Shown here: in pieces, positions 15,975-23,844 of the stretch
Numbering within the stretch: the stretch's first letter is position 1
Layout: the number at the start of each line of letters is the position of its first letter
Made by a program: the position numbers and the translations under genes
The notes under the pieces: generated by a model
The model's database searches: none
The model's input: only the letters and a program-made list of their open reading frames with translations
Told to the model about the DNA's origin: nothing
Source: Marine Group III euryarchaeote CG-Bathy1
Lineage (GTDB): Archaea > Thermoplasmatota > Poseidoniia > MGIII > CG-Epi1
Reading direction: 5' to 3'
DNA: 41,315 nucleotides
Assembly (NCBI GenBank): GCA_001875425.1
Contig: MIYU01000022.1
Span: 1-41,315, forward strand

Positions 15975-17309
15975 TTAGTCCATCTCTTTTAAGCATCTTT
16001 CTATTATTTCCACAGAATGACCAATGTAATTAGATGGTTCTAGAACTGTTTCTATCTCTTCTTTACTCATCAAATTACACACCTCTTCATTATTTTTAAT
16101 AGCATTATCAAATCTCTCACCATTTTTTTCAGCTTCCATTGTTATTTTTCTTACAAATTCATGTGCTTCTTGTCTACCCATACCTTTCTTCGATAGTGCT
16201 ATCATTACAGCTTCTCCTAGAGGCAATCCTCCTGTTTCTTCAAGATTTCTCTTTATTCGTTCTTCATTTACATATATATTTTCAAATACGTTTGCTGTTT
16301 TAGCTATAGCATCTTCTAACATCACATAAAATTGAGGCAATATCATTCGTTCACTACTGGAATTTGCTAAATCTCTTTCATGCCATTGTAAATTATTCTC
16401 TAAAGCAGGTCCCGATAGCGATCTAATCATTCTAGAAAGTCCAGCAATGTTTTCTGAAGTAACTGGATTCTTTTTTTGTGCCATTGTCGAAGAACCAACT
16501 TGTTTTTCTGCATCAAACGCTTCGGATGCTTCTCCGATATCGCTTCTCTGTAGGTTTCTCACTTCTACTGTAAATTTCTCCAAACTCGTAGCTAAGTTAG
16601 AGCCCCAGTTTATCAATTCAGCTAATCGATCTCTTCCCAATATCTGCGTTGTTGCCAACGGCTCTCCTAATTCTAATTTTTCCATTATCTTTTTCTGTAC
16701 TTTTAATGTATGAGGTGCCATAGCTGCCCCAGTTCCCACTGCACCGAGAAATTTTCCAACAATAATCCTCGGTTTCAACTCTTGTAATCTTTTGAGGTGT
16801 CTATCCATCTCAGTTGCAAAAACAATCATTTTCAATCCAAAAGTTACAGGAGTTGCCCATTGTCCGTGCGTTCTTCCCAACATTACAACTCGGCTATATT
16901 TCTTAGCTAAAGTCTTTAGAACATTAATTAGGTTTTCAATATTACTTTCAATTAAGGTAAGTGCTTCTTTGTGTTGTAACGCTCTTGCCGTATCCACTAT
17001 ATCATAACTCGTTGCACCAAAGTGTATAGATTTTCCAGCTTCACCAACCTGTTCTGCTAGTGCTTTAACTACTGCCATTACATCATGTTTTATTTCAGAT
17101 TCTATCTCTTCAACTCTTTCGCGCTCCACCTTTTCAATCCCACCTCTTATCATTTTTCCATGCTCTTGGGGGATTATTCCTATCTCAGATTGTACTTCTG
17201 CTAATGTAGCTTCAACTTCTAACAATCTTCTTAGATATGAATTAGCTCTGAATATAGAGCGCATTTCTTCGCAGCCGTATCGATGTTCTAAAACGCTTAG
17301 AGGGTCCAT
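15975..17309 (-). CDS. purB: Adenylosuccinate lyase
   Basis: A 444-residue member of the fumarase/aspartase superfamily that acts twice in purine synthesis, splitting fumarate from SAICAR and from adenylosuccinate. The signature loop SSTMAQKKNPVTSE is intact, as are GRTHGQWATP and HFGATSYDIVDTA. Length and start (MDPLSVLEHRYG) are typical for the archaeal and Bacillus-type enzyme. It is the first gene of a minus-strand operon with a THUMP protein and panE, and it is divergent from the CARDB-repeat surface protein across 119 bases. The other purine gene in the window is purD, far away on the other strand, so purine genes are scattered. Confidence 0.97.
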   Translation of the reverse strand: MDPLSVLEHRYGCEEMRSIFRANSYLRRLLEVEATLAEVQSEIGIIPQEHGKMIRGGIEKVERERVEEIESEIKHDVMAVVKALAEQVGEAGKSIHFGATSYDIVDTARALQHKEALTLIESNIENLINVLKTLAKKYSRVVMLGRTHGQWATPVTFGLKMIVFATEMDRHLKRLQELKPRIIVGKFLGAVGTGAAMAPHTLKVQKKIMEKLELGEPLATTQILGRDRLAELINWGSNLATSLEKFTVEVRNLQRSDIGEASEAFDAEKQVGSSTMAQKKNPVTSENIAGLSRMIRSLSGPALENNLQWHERDLANSSSERMILPQFYVMLEDAIAKTANVFENIYVNEERIKRNLEETGGLPLGEAVMIALSKKGMGRQEAHEFVRKITMEAEKNGERFDNAIKNNEEVCNLMSKEEIETVLEPSNYIGHSVEIIERCLKEMD

Positions 17310-17395
17310 ATCTTCTGTATAGATTTACCTCTTTAAAATCTCCGTTTGCTTTTTACAGCTTTTTTTCTCCATTTTCGCAATTATTTTATGAACAT

Positions 17396-17406
17396 AGTTT
17401 AAAAAG
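17396..17406 (+). promoter_or_regulatory. TATA-like box of the CARDB surface protein
   Basis: AGTTTAAAAAG is centred about 28 bases before the ATG at 17429. No ribosome binding site is seen, which fits a leaderless or nearly leaderless mRNA. Confidence 0.5.
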
Positions 17407-17428
17407 AGCCCTATTTTATTCATATTTA

Positions 17429-19936
17429 ATGCGTTTCGTTAAACTTGCACGCTGGTCATTCGCCATTTCAGTTATAGCGCTGTCTATCTTTTTCCTTTCA
17501 AATCAAGCTACTGCACAACTCAGTTATGATTTAGAAGTCTCTAATCTAACGATTACAGATGAGCGTATAATCCAAGATAAAGATGCGAACGGCTACTTTT
17601 TGATTATAAATCATGCAAATGAAACGATAAGTGGTATCGATGCTAAATTTACAATTTCTGATTCTGGTAGTTCTTGTGAATGTAATGATGATTGTGAAAC
17701 GCTAATCTCTTTTGTTGGATTATCAGTAGATGCAGGCGAGACTCTTCAGAAAAATTTTAGTTTTACACCTAACCGAGATTCTACAGGTGAAAAATTACTT
17801 ACGATCATGATAGATTGTGATGGAGATATCGCCGAAACTAATGAAACAAATAATAAAGATGAATTAGAAGTCTACATTTACGATAGTGAAAAACACGATT
17901 TAATAATCGAGGACTTCGAAGTAGATCCCGTTGATTTACTCGAAGGCGATGAAGCGATAATCAACATAACCATCAGAGATGATGGGGATGCATTTGCTGA
18001 TATCTCCTTCACAGTCACTGTTCGTGATTTAAAAGATGATTCAATAGATCCAACCAGTTATTCTGTCCAGATAACTGAGGATGATGAATTAACTGTTGTT
18101 TTAAGTATCAATTGGACGCCAGAAACGCCTGGAGAACACAATATCTCTGTAGAGTTAGATTCAGGTGGTGATGTCGATGAATATGATGATGATAATAACA
18201 ATGAAGAATTCAACGTATCGGTAGGTGAACGATTTCCTGAACTCGGTATTAACAATGGAACTTATTCCTTTGAACAAGAAGATGATTGGCTAGTCGACAT
18301 ATTCGAATTCCACAATAATGTACTCTCATTCGATGTAAATAATTTCGATCACCATGAAGAAGTAGATAATGCTACAGTACATGTATACTTAACAAAAGAA
18401 GGAGATGATGAAATACTACTTCATAATTTTACAGATATACGAGTTCCTAGTGGGACTTTAGAGGAAAATTCCACACAATCCATACCGGGCAATACCAATC
18501 TTAATTTCGTCTGGAATCCGGATTCTTTCGGTAATTATACTTTTAGATTAATCGTCGACCCTGATAATGATATAGAAGAATATAACGAAACCAATAATGA
18601 AATAAGTTTCGAGGTTATCGTATTCGAAGCACTCGCAGATTTAGTAGTAACAGGCATCTCTTCAGTCGATGAAGAGCCTAGAGCTGGAATCGAAGGTGAT
18701 GTTAGGCTCAATGTTACTAATATCGGTGCAGCAACTTCCAATGGGTTTACTCTTCAATTCCTAGTAGATGGTCGCGCTGAAGTGATAGATTCTTGGGATA
18801 TCGTCTTAGAAGAAGGTGATTCTTCTTATTACATCACTTCTTTCGTTTGGGAGAGAACTCCTACTCAGGCTAAAGGAAAAATAGTCATGGATGAAGGTGT
18901 TAACGACCATAATATTACTAACAATCTTTACAAAGAGTGGATTCACGTTTTACCTGCACGTTATGATATATCTTTAGTCGATATAGATCACCCTATTGAA
19001 GTATTCGAAGGCGAAGTTTTGGAATTATCTGTTGTTTTAACAAATAAGTTGTCTCGTATCTGTTGCGATGATCAGGGAGATGTAAAAGTCGCCCTTTATT
19101 TGGATGGAAGCAACCATCCATGTGAAAGTGACGGTTGCGTTGTTTATATTTACGATTTAGATAATCTAGAAACTGCTTCCGTTACTCTTTGGTGGGACGA
19201 TACTCAAAATTTCCACGGGGGCGAATTACCTAGAAATCATTCTTTCAAAGTTGAGATAACTGTGAGAAGTAACGATGATGAAGACTTTTCAGACAATGTA
19301 TATGAATTCGATGCAACATTAAAAGCAAGAGAATATCAAGTAACTATAGATCAATGGATTATAATTCCAGATCAATTATATATCAATCAAACAATAGATA
19401 TAGATGTTTATGTTTTAAACGTAGGCTTTGAAGACCTCCCTGATGGAGTTCAACTCGTCTTTTTCATAGATGGGATCTTAATCGATAGTCAAATTTCTGG
19501 AGAATTACAAAGAGTTACAGGAGAATCTAAACTTTCATTTACTTGGACTCCTGAAATTCCAGGCACGTATGAATTGAAATTCCAAGTAGATCCGAATGAT
19601 ATTATCGATGAATGGAACGAAGACGACAACATTCTTTACAAATTTGTAAACGTTACTAATCAACAATTTGTCGAAATTGAAAATGAAGGTGAAGACGAAG
19701 AATCTCTCTTTAGTTTAATCAATTTAGACCCATGGTTAATTGTTCCAGCCCTTTTAGTTGTTGTTTTAGGTTTAGTCTTGGTCGTTGCAATACGAAGTAG
19801 TCAAGGTTCAGATGATTTCACCACTATAACTAAAGAAACCAACGCACCAATCGATCAAAGTGCCGAACAAGGATTAGAGTATGATCCAGAAACGGGAGAA
19901 TTAGTTATACCTGATTCTTTCGATGATGAAGATTGA
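17429..19936 (+). CDS. Membrane-anchored surface protein with CARDB-like repeats
   Basis: An 835-residue exported protein. A signal peptide (about 1-30) ends near ATAQ. The outer part is a chain of about six CARDB-like beta domains, each roughly 110-120 residues and closing with acidic Asn/Glu motifs such as AETNETNNK, DEYDDDNNNEE, EEYNETNNE and DEWNEDDN. These motifs often bind calcium. Cysteine pairs near residues 78-86 and 546-568 may form disulfides. One membrane helix (768-788) is followed by an acidic cytoplasmic tail of 47 residues. The protein is probably part of the cell envelope, mediating adhesion or holding other proteins. It is leaderless, divergent from purB, and ends three bases from the convergent reductase gene. 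Confidence 0.9.
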   Translation: MRFVKLARWSFAISVIALSIFFLSNQATAQLSYDLEVSNLTITDERIIQDKDANGYFLIINHANETISGIDAKFTISDSGSSCECNDDCETLISFVGLSVDAGETLQKNFSFTPNRDSTGEKLLTIMIDCDGDIAETNETNNKDELEVYIYDSEKHDLIIEDFEVDPVDLLEGDEAIINITIRDDGDAFADISFTVTVRDLKDDSIDPTSYSVQITEDDELTVVLSINWTPETPGEHNISVELDSGGDVDEYDDDNNNEEFNVSVGERFPELGINNGTYSFEQEDDWLVDIFEFHNNVLSFDVNNFDHHEEVDNATVHVYLTKEGDDEILLHNFTDIRVPSGTLEENSTQSIPGNTNLNFVWNPDSFGNYTFRLIVDPDNDIEEYNETNNEISFEVIVFEALADLVVTGISSVDEEPRAGIEGDVRLNVTNIGAATSNGFTLQFLVDGRAEVIDSWDIVLEEGDSSYYITSFVWERTPTQAKGKIVMDEGVNDHNITNNLYKEWIHVLPARYDISLVDIDHPIEVFEGEVLELSVVLTNKLSRICCDDQGDVKVALYLDGSNHPCESDGCVVYIYDLDNLETASVTLWWDDTQNFHGGELPRNHSFKVEITVRSNDDEDFSDNVYEFDATLKAREYQVTIDQWIIIPDQLYINQTIDIDVYVLNVGFEDLPDGVQLVFFIDGILIDSQISGELQRVTGESKLSFTWTPEIPGTYELKFQVDPNDIIDEWNEDDNILYKFVNVTNQQFVEIENEGEDEESLFSLINLDPWLIVPALLVVVLGLVLVVAIRSSQGSDDFTTITKETNAPIDQSAEQGLEYDPETGELVIPDSFDDED

Positions 19937-19939
19937 TAT

Positions 19940-21082
19940 TCAATAAACATCACGAAGATATCTTTTTTCTTCTTTCATTAAAGTTTTATTAACGTATTCT
20001 TCAGCTTTTTCTCTATTCATTTTCCCTTCTTTTTCAACTATTTTAATAAGAGTCTCATGAACATCTTTTGCCATATATTCTTTATCTCCGCAAACATAAA
20101 AATAAGCCCCTTTTTTAATCCATTTCCATATCTCTTTTGAGTGTTGTTCAATTCTATGTTGTACGTAAACTTTCTTTTTCTGATCTCTTGAAAATGCAGT
20201 AGTCAGTTTATTCAAACTTCCTCTTTTCATAAATTCTTTCCATTCATCTTTGTAAAAAAATGTACTCTCTTCATACCAATCGCCGAAAAATAACCAATTT
20301 TTACCAGTACTATGGGTTCTCTCTCGTTCTTCTATGAATGCTCTAAACGGTGCTATCCCAGTCCCAGGTCCTACCATGATAACATCTTTTGAACCATCCT
20401 TAGGTAATATGAATTCCTTCGTTGCTTGTATGTATACTGGTATTTCAGTTTCTTTAACTTGCATTCTGTCAGCTAAATAACCGGTAGTTAAACCACTCCT
20501 TTTTCGTTCAAAATTTTCATATCTAACAACTGCTATTGTGGTGTGAACTTCATCTCCATGGACTTTAGGTGATGATGATATTGAGTACAATCTTGGAGTT
20601 ATATTTTGTAACGTATCTACAAATTCCTGTGCTTCAAATACTACATCTGGATTTTCATTTATTATATCTACACAGTCTCTAACATTTAGATATTCTTCTA
20701 GTTTATCTCTGTCTTCTAAAAGTTCATTTAATTTATTTTTCTCATCGCCTTCTGGAAGTTTTCCAACTACCGCAACAACAAATTTTCTTCCAGCTCTATG
20801 AATTGTTAATTCTGTTTTCAAAGCATCTCTCAGCTCTATTTTTCCGACACCCTTCACTTCTACATCTTCATTTCCGTAGAATCCCAATTTATTTATCGTA
20901 AGTGAAATTAATTCTGGATCATTTTCAGGAAAAACGCCTAATGAATCTCCAGGTTTGTATCTGAGTCCACTTCGTTCTATATCAAAAACATAATGATTCG
21001 TTTCTTTTCCAGAATTTTCAGATATACAATACTCTTCTTTTATTTTTGAAAGAAAAGGATTTTTCCTATCGTGTTTTGTCAA
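19940..21082 (-). CDS. CysJ/P450-reductase-like flavoprotein without flavodoxin domain
   Basis: A 380-residue FAD and NADPH oxidoreductase. The FAD motif RLYSISSS is at 164-171, the pyrophosphate loop GPGTGIAPF at 238-246, and YVCGD at 329-333. SRDQKKKVYVQHR at 298-310 matches the 2'-phosphate-binding block of NADPH-specific diflavin reductases. KPGDSLGVFPEN near 43-54 and the connecting domain around 60-160 place it with sulfite reductase alpha subunits and cytochrome P450 reductases, not with small ferredoxin reductases. The FMN-binding flavodoxin domain is absent, and no flavodoxin gene is next to it, so the electron acceptor must be a separate protein. It lies nine bases downstream of eL15, on the same strand. 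Confidence 0.9.
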   Translation of the reverse strand: MTKHDRKNPFLSKIKEEYCISENSGKETNHYVFDIERSGLRYKPGDSLGVFPENDPELISLTINKLGFYGNEDVEVKGVGKIELRDALKTELTIHRAGRKFVVAVVGKLPEGDEKNKLNELLEDRDKLEEYLNVRDCVDIINENPDVVFEAQEFVDTLQNITPRLYSISSSPKVHGDEVHTTIAVVRYENFERKRSGLTTGYLADRMQVKETEIPVYIQATKEFILPKDGSKDVIMVGPGTGIAPFRAFIEERERTHSTGKNWLFFGDWYEESTFFYKDEWKEFMKRGSLNKLTTAFSRDQKKKVYVQHRIEQHSKEIWKWIKKGAYFYVCGDKEYMAKDVHETLIKIVEKEGKMNREKAEEYVNKTLMKEEKRYLRDVY

Positions 21083-21091
21083 AACTAACCT

Positions 21092-21712
21092 CTAACTTTT
21101 TCTTGGTGGGTGTGGCGTTCTGGATGGTTTATCCAGTTTATAATTAGCTCTTCTACTAGGTCTAAGCTTTTCTGCTCCCTTACCCTTCCGTTGTAAACCT
21201 CGGCTTTTCTTTCCACTAGATGTTAATCCTCTAAACACACGTCCTTTGTGAGCTCTACTGCAAATCCAGTTAATTTTCTCATCATTCATAATAGATGGAT
21301 GGTGTGGATCTACTAGTATAACTTCAAACCATTTGTATCTCCCATCTTCAGCTATCCAGTATGAGTTGAGTACTTCTAAATTGGGAAATTTTTTCGCTAC
21401 TCTCCCCTCAGCTATACTCTGATTTGATTTTCCTAATGTAATTTTTGAAATACCCGTTCTTTTAGCTCTTCTTCCACCTTTTATTGCATGCTTTCGCATT
21501 CCACCTCTACGAATTCTTCCTCTTACCATCACATAGCCTTGTTTAGCACGGTAACCTAATGATCTAGCTCTATCGAGTCTCGTAGGTCTCTCTATTCTAC
21601 ATACTGCATTTTCCTTTCTATATTCTACAACTCTTTGGTGCTGCAGCTCCCTCATATCCTTTCGGGGAGTTTTCCAGGCATCTCTTATGTACGTGTATAC
21701 TGATTTTGACAT
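21092..21712 (-). CDS. rpl15e: Ribosomal protein eL15
   Basis: A 206-residue basic protein matching archaeal/eukaryotic large-subunit protein L15e along its whole length. It opens with a conserved [33 protein letters not shown] and [18 protein letters not shown] are family blocks, as is [20 protein letters not shown], and the tail is Arg/Lys-rich. The start ATG at 21712 has GAGGA about eight bases before it, and the leader from the probable TATA box (21778-21785) would be about 44 bases, so unlike many neighbours this gene is translated from a leader with a ribosome binding site. It is divergent from the YegS-like kinase and followed closely by the reductase. Confidence 0.98.
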   Translation of the reverse strand: MSKSVYTYIRDAWKTPRKDMRELQHQRVVEYRKENAVCRIERPTRLDRARSLGYRAKQGYVMVRGRIRRGGMRKHAIKGGRRAKRTGISKITLGKSNQSIAEGRVAKKFPNLEVLNSYWIAEDGRYKWFEVILVDPHHPSIMNDEKINWICSRAHKGRVFRGLTSSGKKSRGLQRKGKGAEKLRPSRRANYKLDKPSRTPHPPRKS

Positions 21713-21777
21713 CGCGATTCCTCGCTTTCGGATTCAGCTTTCGCCACATCTCCGAGGTTGCGCTGACTACAGGCAGG

Positions 21778-21785
21778 TTATAAAG
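21778..21785. promoter_or_regulatory. TATA-like box between eL15 and lipid kinase genes
   Basis: TTATAAAG contains the self-complementary TTATAA. It is 25 bases before the kinase start at 21806 and about 69 bases before the eL15 start on the other strand. It may serve both directions. Confidence 0.5.
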
Positions 21786-21799
21786 GATTAGGTAATCCT
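21784..21799. promoter_or_regulatory. Operator-like palindrome before the lipid kinase gene
   Basis: AGGATTA-GG-TAATCCT is a perfect 7-2-7 inverted repeat lying between the TATA-like box and the TTG start at 21806. A bound repressor would block initiation of the kinase gene. Function is inferred from position. Confidence 0.5.
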
Positions 21800-21805
21800 A
21801 TTTCA

Positions 21806-22702
21806 TTGTCAAAACGCCATCTTATATTCAATCCCGCATCAGATACAGGTAGGACTGCAAAAAAACTAGATAAAGTTAAATCTTGGTGTAAATCTAACGA
21901 TGTTCTTCTTTCAATTACCGAGTCTCCAGGACACGCATCCACACTCGCTTCTAATGATGGATACGATGTCGTTGGCTGTATGGGTGGAGATGGAACTATC
22001 CATGAAACAATTAACGGTTTAATGACAATTGACGAGGATAAACGTCCACTGTTTGTAGCCTTAGGTTCTGGTACTGGAAACGACTTTCTTTACGGTTTAG
22101 ATTTAAAACATTCTTGGGAAGAAGGTCTCGATTTATTTTTCAGTAATAACTCAATTTCTGTTGATGTTGGCGATATATCTATCAATAATCAAGACAAAGT
22201 TTTCTTTGCAAACGTGGTCGGTATCGGCTTCGATGCTGCAGTAGGAATTGAAAAGGATAACATCCCTCTACCTGGATTCGCTAAATATTTAGTAGCAACC
22301 ATTAAAACTATTTTTAGTAAATTCGACTCGCCCAATTTCAAAATAGTTTTAGATAATGAAGAACTCAATAAGGATGTTTTGATGTTTGTAATAGGCAACG
22401 GTCCGCGTGAAGGTGGTGGATTCATGACTACTCCTGATTCTAAAATGAATGATGGCATCCTAGAAGCGGTTTTCATTGGCGGTATTTCACGTTTTACTAT
22501 GTTTCGTTTATTGCCTAAGGTAATGAAAGGTACTCACATTAATTTTCCAGGTGTTAATCTAGTTCAATCAACTTCTTTTAAATTAACGATTAATTATCCT
22601 TTACCTATTCACGTTGATGGTGAGATTTATGCAGATGGAAAAACAGATGTCAACACAGTAGAAGTCGGTGTGAATAAAGGATCGATTCAATTACTCGTCT
22701 AA
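21806..22702 (+). CDS. Diacylglycerol/lipid kinase family protein (YegS-like)
   Basis: A 298-residue protein with the nucleotide-binding motif GGDGT at 60-64 inside CMGGDGTIHETINGL, and GSGTGNDFLYGL shortly after. Both are hallmarks of the DAGK catalytic family. VVGIGFDAAVG and NGPREGGGFMTTPDSKMNDG match the second domain of YegS-type kinases. It probably phosphorylates a lipid alcohol, in archaea perhaps an archaeol-type diether glycerol, at the inner membrane face. The start is TTG at 21806, supported by a TATA-like box 25 bases upstream and the motif RHLIFNPAS right after. An operator-like palindrome lies between. The last 12 bases overlap the convergent DUF309 gene. Confidence 0.92.
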   Translation: MSKRHLIFNPASDTGRTAKKLDKVKSWCKSNDVLLSITESPGHASTLASNDGYDVVGCMGGDGTIHETINGLMTIDEDKRPLFVALGSGTGNDFLYGLDLKHSWEEGLDLFFSNNSISVDVGDISINNQDKVFFANVVGIGFDAAVGIEKDNIPLPGFAKYLVATIKTIFSKFDSPNFKIVLDNEELNKDVLMFVIGNGPREGGGFMTTPDSKMNDGILEAVFIGGISRFTMFRLLPKVMKGTHINFPGVNLVQSTSFKLTINYPLPIHVDGEIYADGKTDVNTVEVGVNKGSIQLLV

Positions 22703-23260
22703 TTCTAACTCTATAATTGGAACCTCGTTGTCCACTTCAATTATCGTACCATTCATTACAGGTTCTAAATATTTCTCCATTTTATTCAAATGAGATTTGA
22801 GTTCAATTCCCATGTATATTTCTCCATCAGTTTTAACCGGTTCTAATAATTCAAATCCCGATTTAGCTAATCTTTGCGCCCCTGCTATATCCATAGGTAC
22901 TTGTTTTGCCATTCTAATTTTCAAAATTGATGCTGATAGTTTGATCAATCCTTGTAAAAATTTATGAGGTTTACTATGTGGTTTTACAGCCCTCCACATC
23001 CCTTCCCAAGCTTCGTGAGATTCCCAATAGTAATGATTATTGTACAAATCTACTCCATATAGGTATTCCTGATTCTCTTTCCATTCATCAACAGACCAGC
23101 TTTCTATTTCATTTTCCTCAATACCAAAACTATGGCCTTCTTCATCCCTCATAGGGTGCGGATGAATGCCAGGAACATATCTATATCTTGGAAATTTCTC
23201 TTCACTATATTTTTTTATTCTTCTTAAAAATATATGTTCATCTATAGCCAATGGATACAT
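22691..23260 (-). CDS. DUF309-family protein
   Basis: A 189-residue protein whose central part (about 65-135) matches DUF309, a small helical family: LYNNHYYWESHEAWEGMWRA, then FLQGLIKLSASILKI. The HExWExxWR pattern suggests a metal or ligand site, but no activity is established. The N-terminal 65 residues contain a His/Pro stretch (PGIHPHPM) and several acidic residues, and the C-terminal 30 residues are acidic; neither belongs to the core family. The ATG at 23260 lies about 24 bases from a TATA-like element, so it is probably leaderless. It overlaps the kinase gene tail to tail and is divergent from pyrE. Confidence 0.8.
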   Translation of the reverse strand: MYPLAIDEHIFLRRIKKYSEEKFPRYRYVPGIHPHPMRDEEGHSFGIEENEIESWSVDEWKENQEYLYGVDLYNNHYYWESHEAWEGMWRAVKPHSKPHKFLQGLIKLSASILKIRMAKQVPMDIAGAQRLAKSGFELLEPVKTDGEIYMGIELKSHLNKMEKYLEPVMNGTIIEVDNEVPIIELELDE

Positions 23261-23279
23261 TCTTATCGTACGTCACTAG

Positions 23280-23290
23280 GGTTATACCTA
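23280..23290. promoter_or_regulatory. TATA-like element shared by DUF309 and pyrE genes
   Basis: GGTTATACCTA is the only TATA-like sequence in the 62-base gap. It lies about 24 bases from the DUF309 start and 39 from the pyrE ATG at 23323, or 30 from an in-frame TTG at 23314. TAGG and CCTA flank it as an inverted repeat. Confidence 0.4.
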
Positions 23291-23322
23291 TTTGAGGGGT
23301 CTCTTATCGCCTATTGCTCAAT

Positions 23323-23844
23323 ATGTCAAAGCATGTACAAATATCAGAAGCTTTACTGTCAACTGGTGCTGTAAAATTCGGAGATTTTACTCTTACATCG
23401 GGCCGTAAATCCGATTTCTATGTTGATGTGAAAAAAGCTTCTTCACAACCACATATATTGTCACAATTAGCTTCATCCTTTTCTACAGAAGCACCACAAA
23501 ATATAGACACACTTGCCGGTTTAGAATTAGGTGCTATACCATTACTCGTTGCTACAAGTCTGAAAATGAAAATTCCTTTTGCTATGATTCGTAAAGAGGC
23601 TCGAAAACACGGCACCAATTCTAGAATTGAAGGGGCTTTAGGAAATAAAATTCTGGTTATTGAAGATGTTGCAACTACTGGTGGCAGCATAGAGGACGCA
23701 GTTTCTGTTCTAAGAGAAGAAGGTTCTGAAGTAGACACTGCCTTAGTTGTAGTCGATCGAGAAGAAGGTGCTAAAGAACGTTTAAGCCAAATCGGAGTAT
23801 CATTGATATCGCTAGTTACAATATCAGAAATTAGAGGGGAATAA
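23323..23844 (+). CDS. pyrE: Orotate phosphoribosyltransferase
   Basis: A 173-residue enzyme that joins orotate to PRPP to make OMP in pyrimidine synthesis. The PRPP loop VIEDVATTGGS and the GDFTLTSGRKSDFYVD block near the N-terminus identify it; AMIRKEARKHGTN carries the conserved catalytic lysine and basic residues. The ATG at 23323 is preferred because the family core starts about 15 residues later; an in-frame TTG at 23314 would add three residues. The stop codon TAA shares its last base with the start of purD (TAATG), so the two are translationally coupled. No OMP decarboxylase follows. Confidence 0.96.
   Translation: MSKHVQISEALLSTGAVKFGDFTLTSGRKSDFYVDVKKASSQPHILSQLASSFSTEAPQNIDTLAGLELGAIPLLVATSLKMKIPFAMIRKEARKHGTNSRIEGALGNKILVIEDVATTGGSIEDAVSVLREEGSEVDTALVVVDREEGAKERLSQIGVSLISLVTISEIRGE

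Noticed and set aside
17900-18220. GAT-rich stretches in the CARDB gene considered as microsatellites
   Set aside because: They encode the acidic Asp/Glu/Asn motifs of the domains, are irregular, and fit the protein pattern across all repeats.
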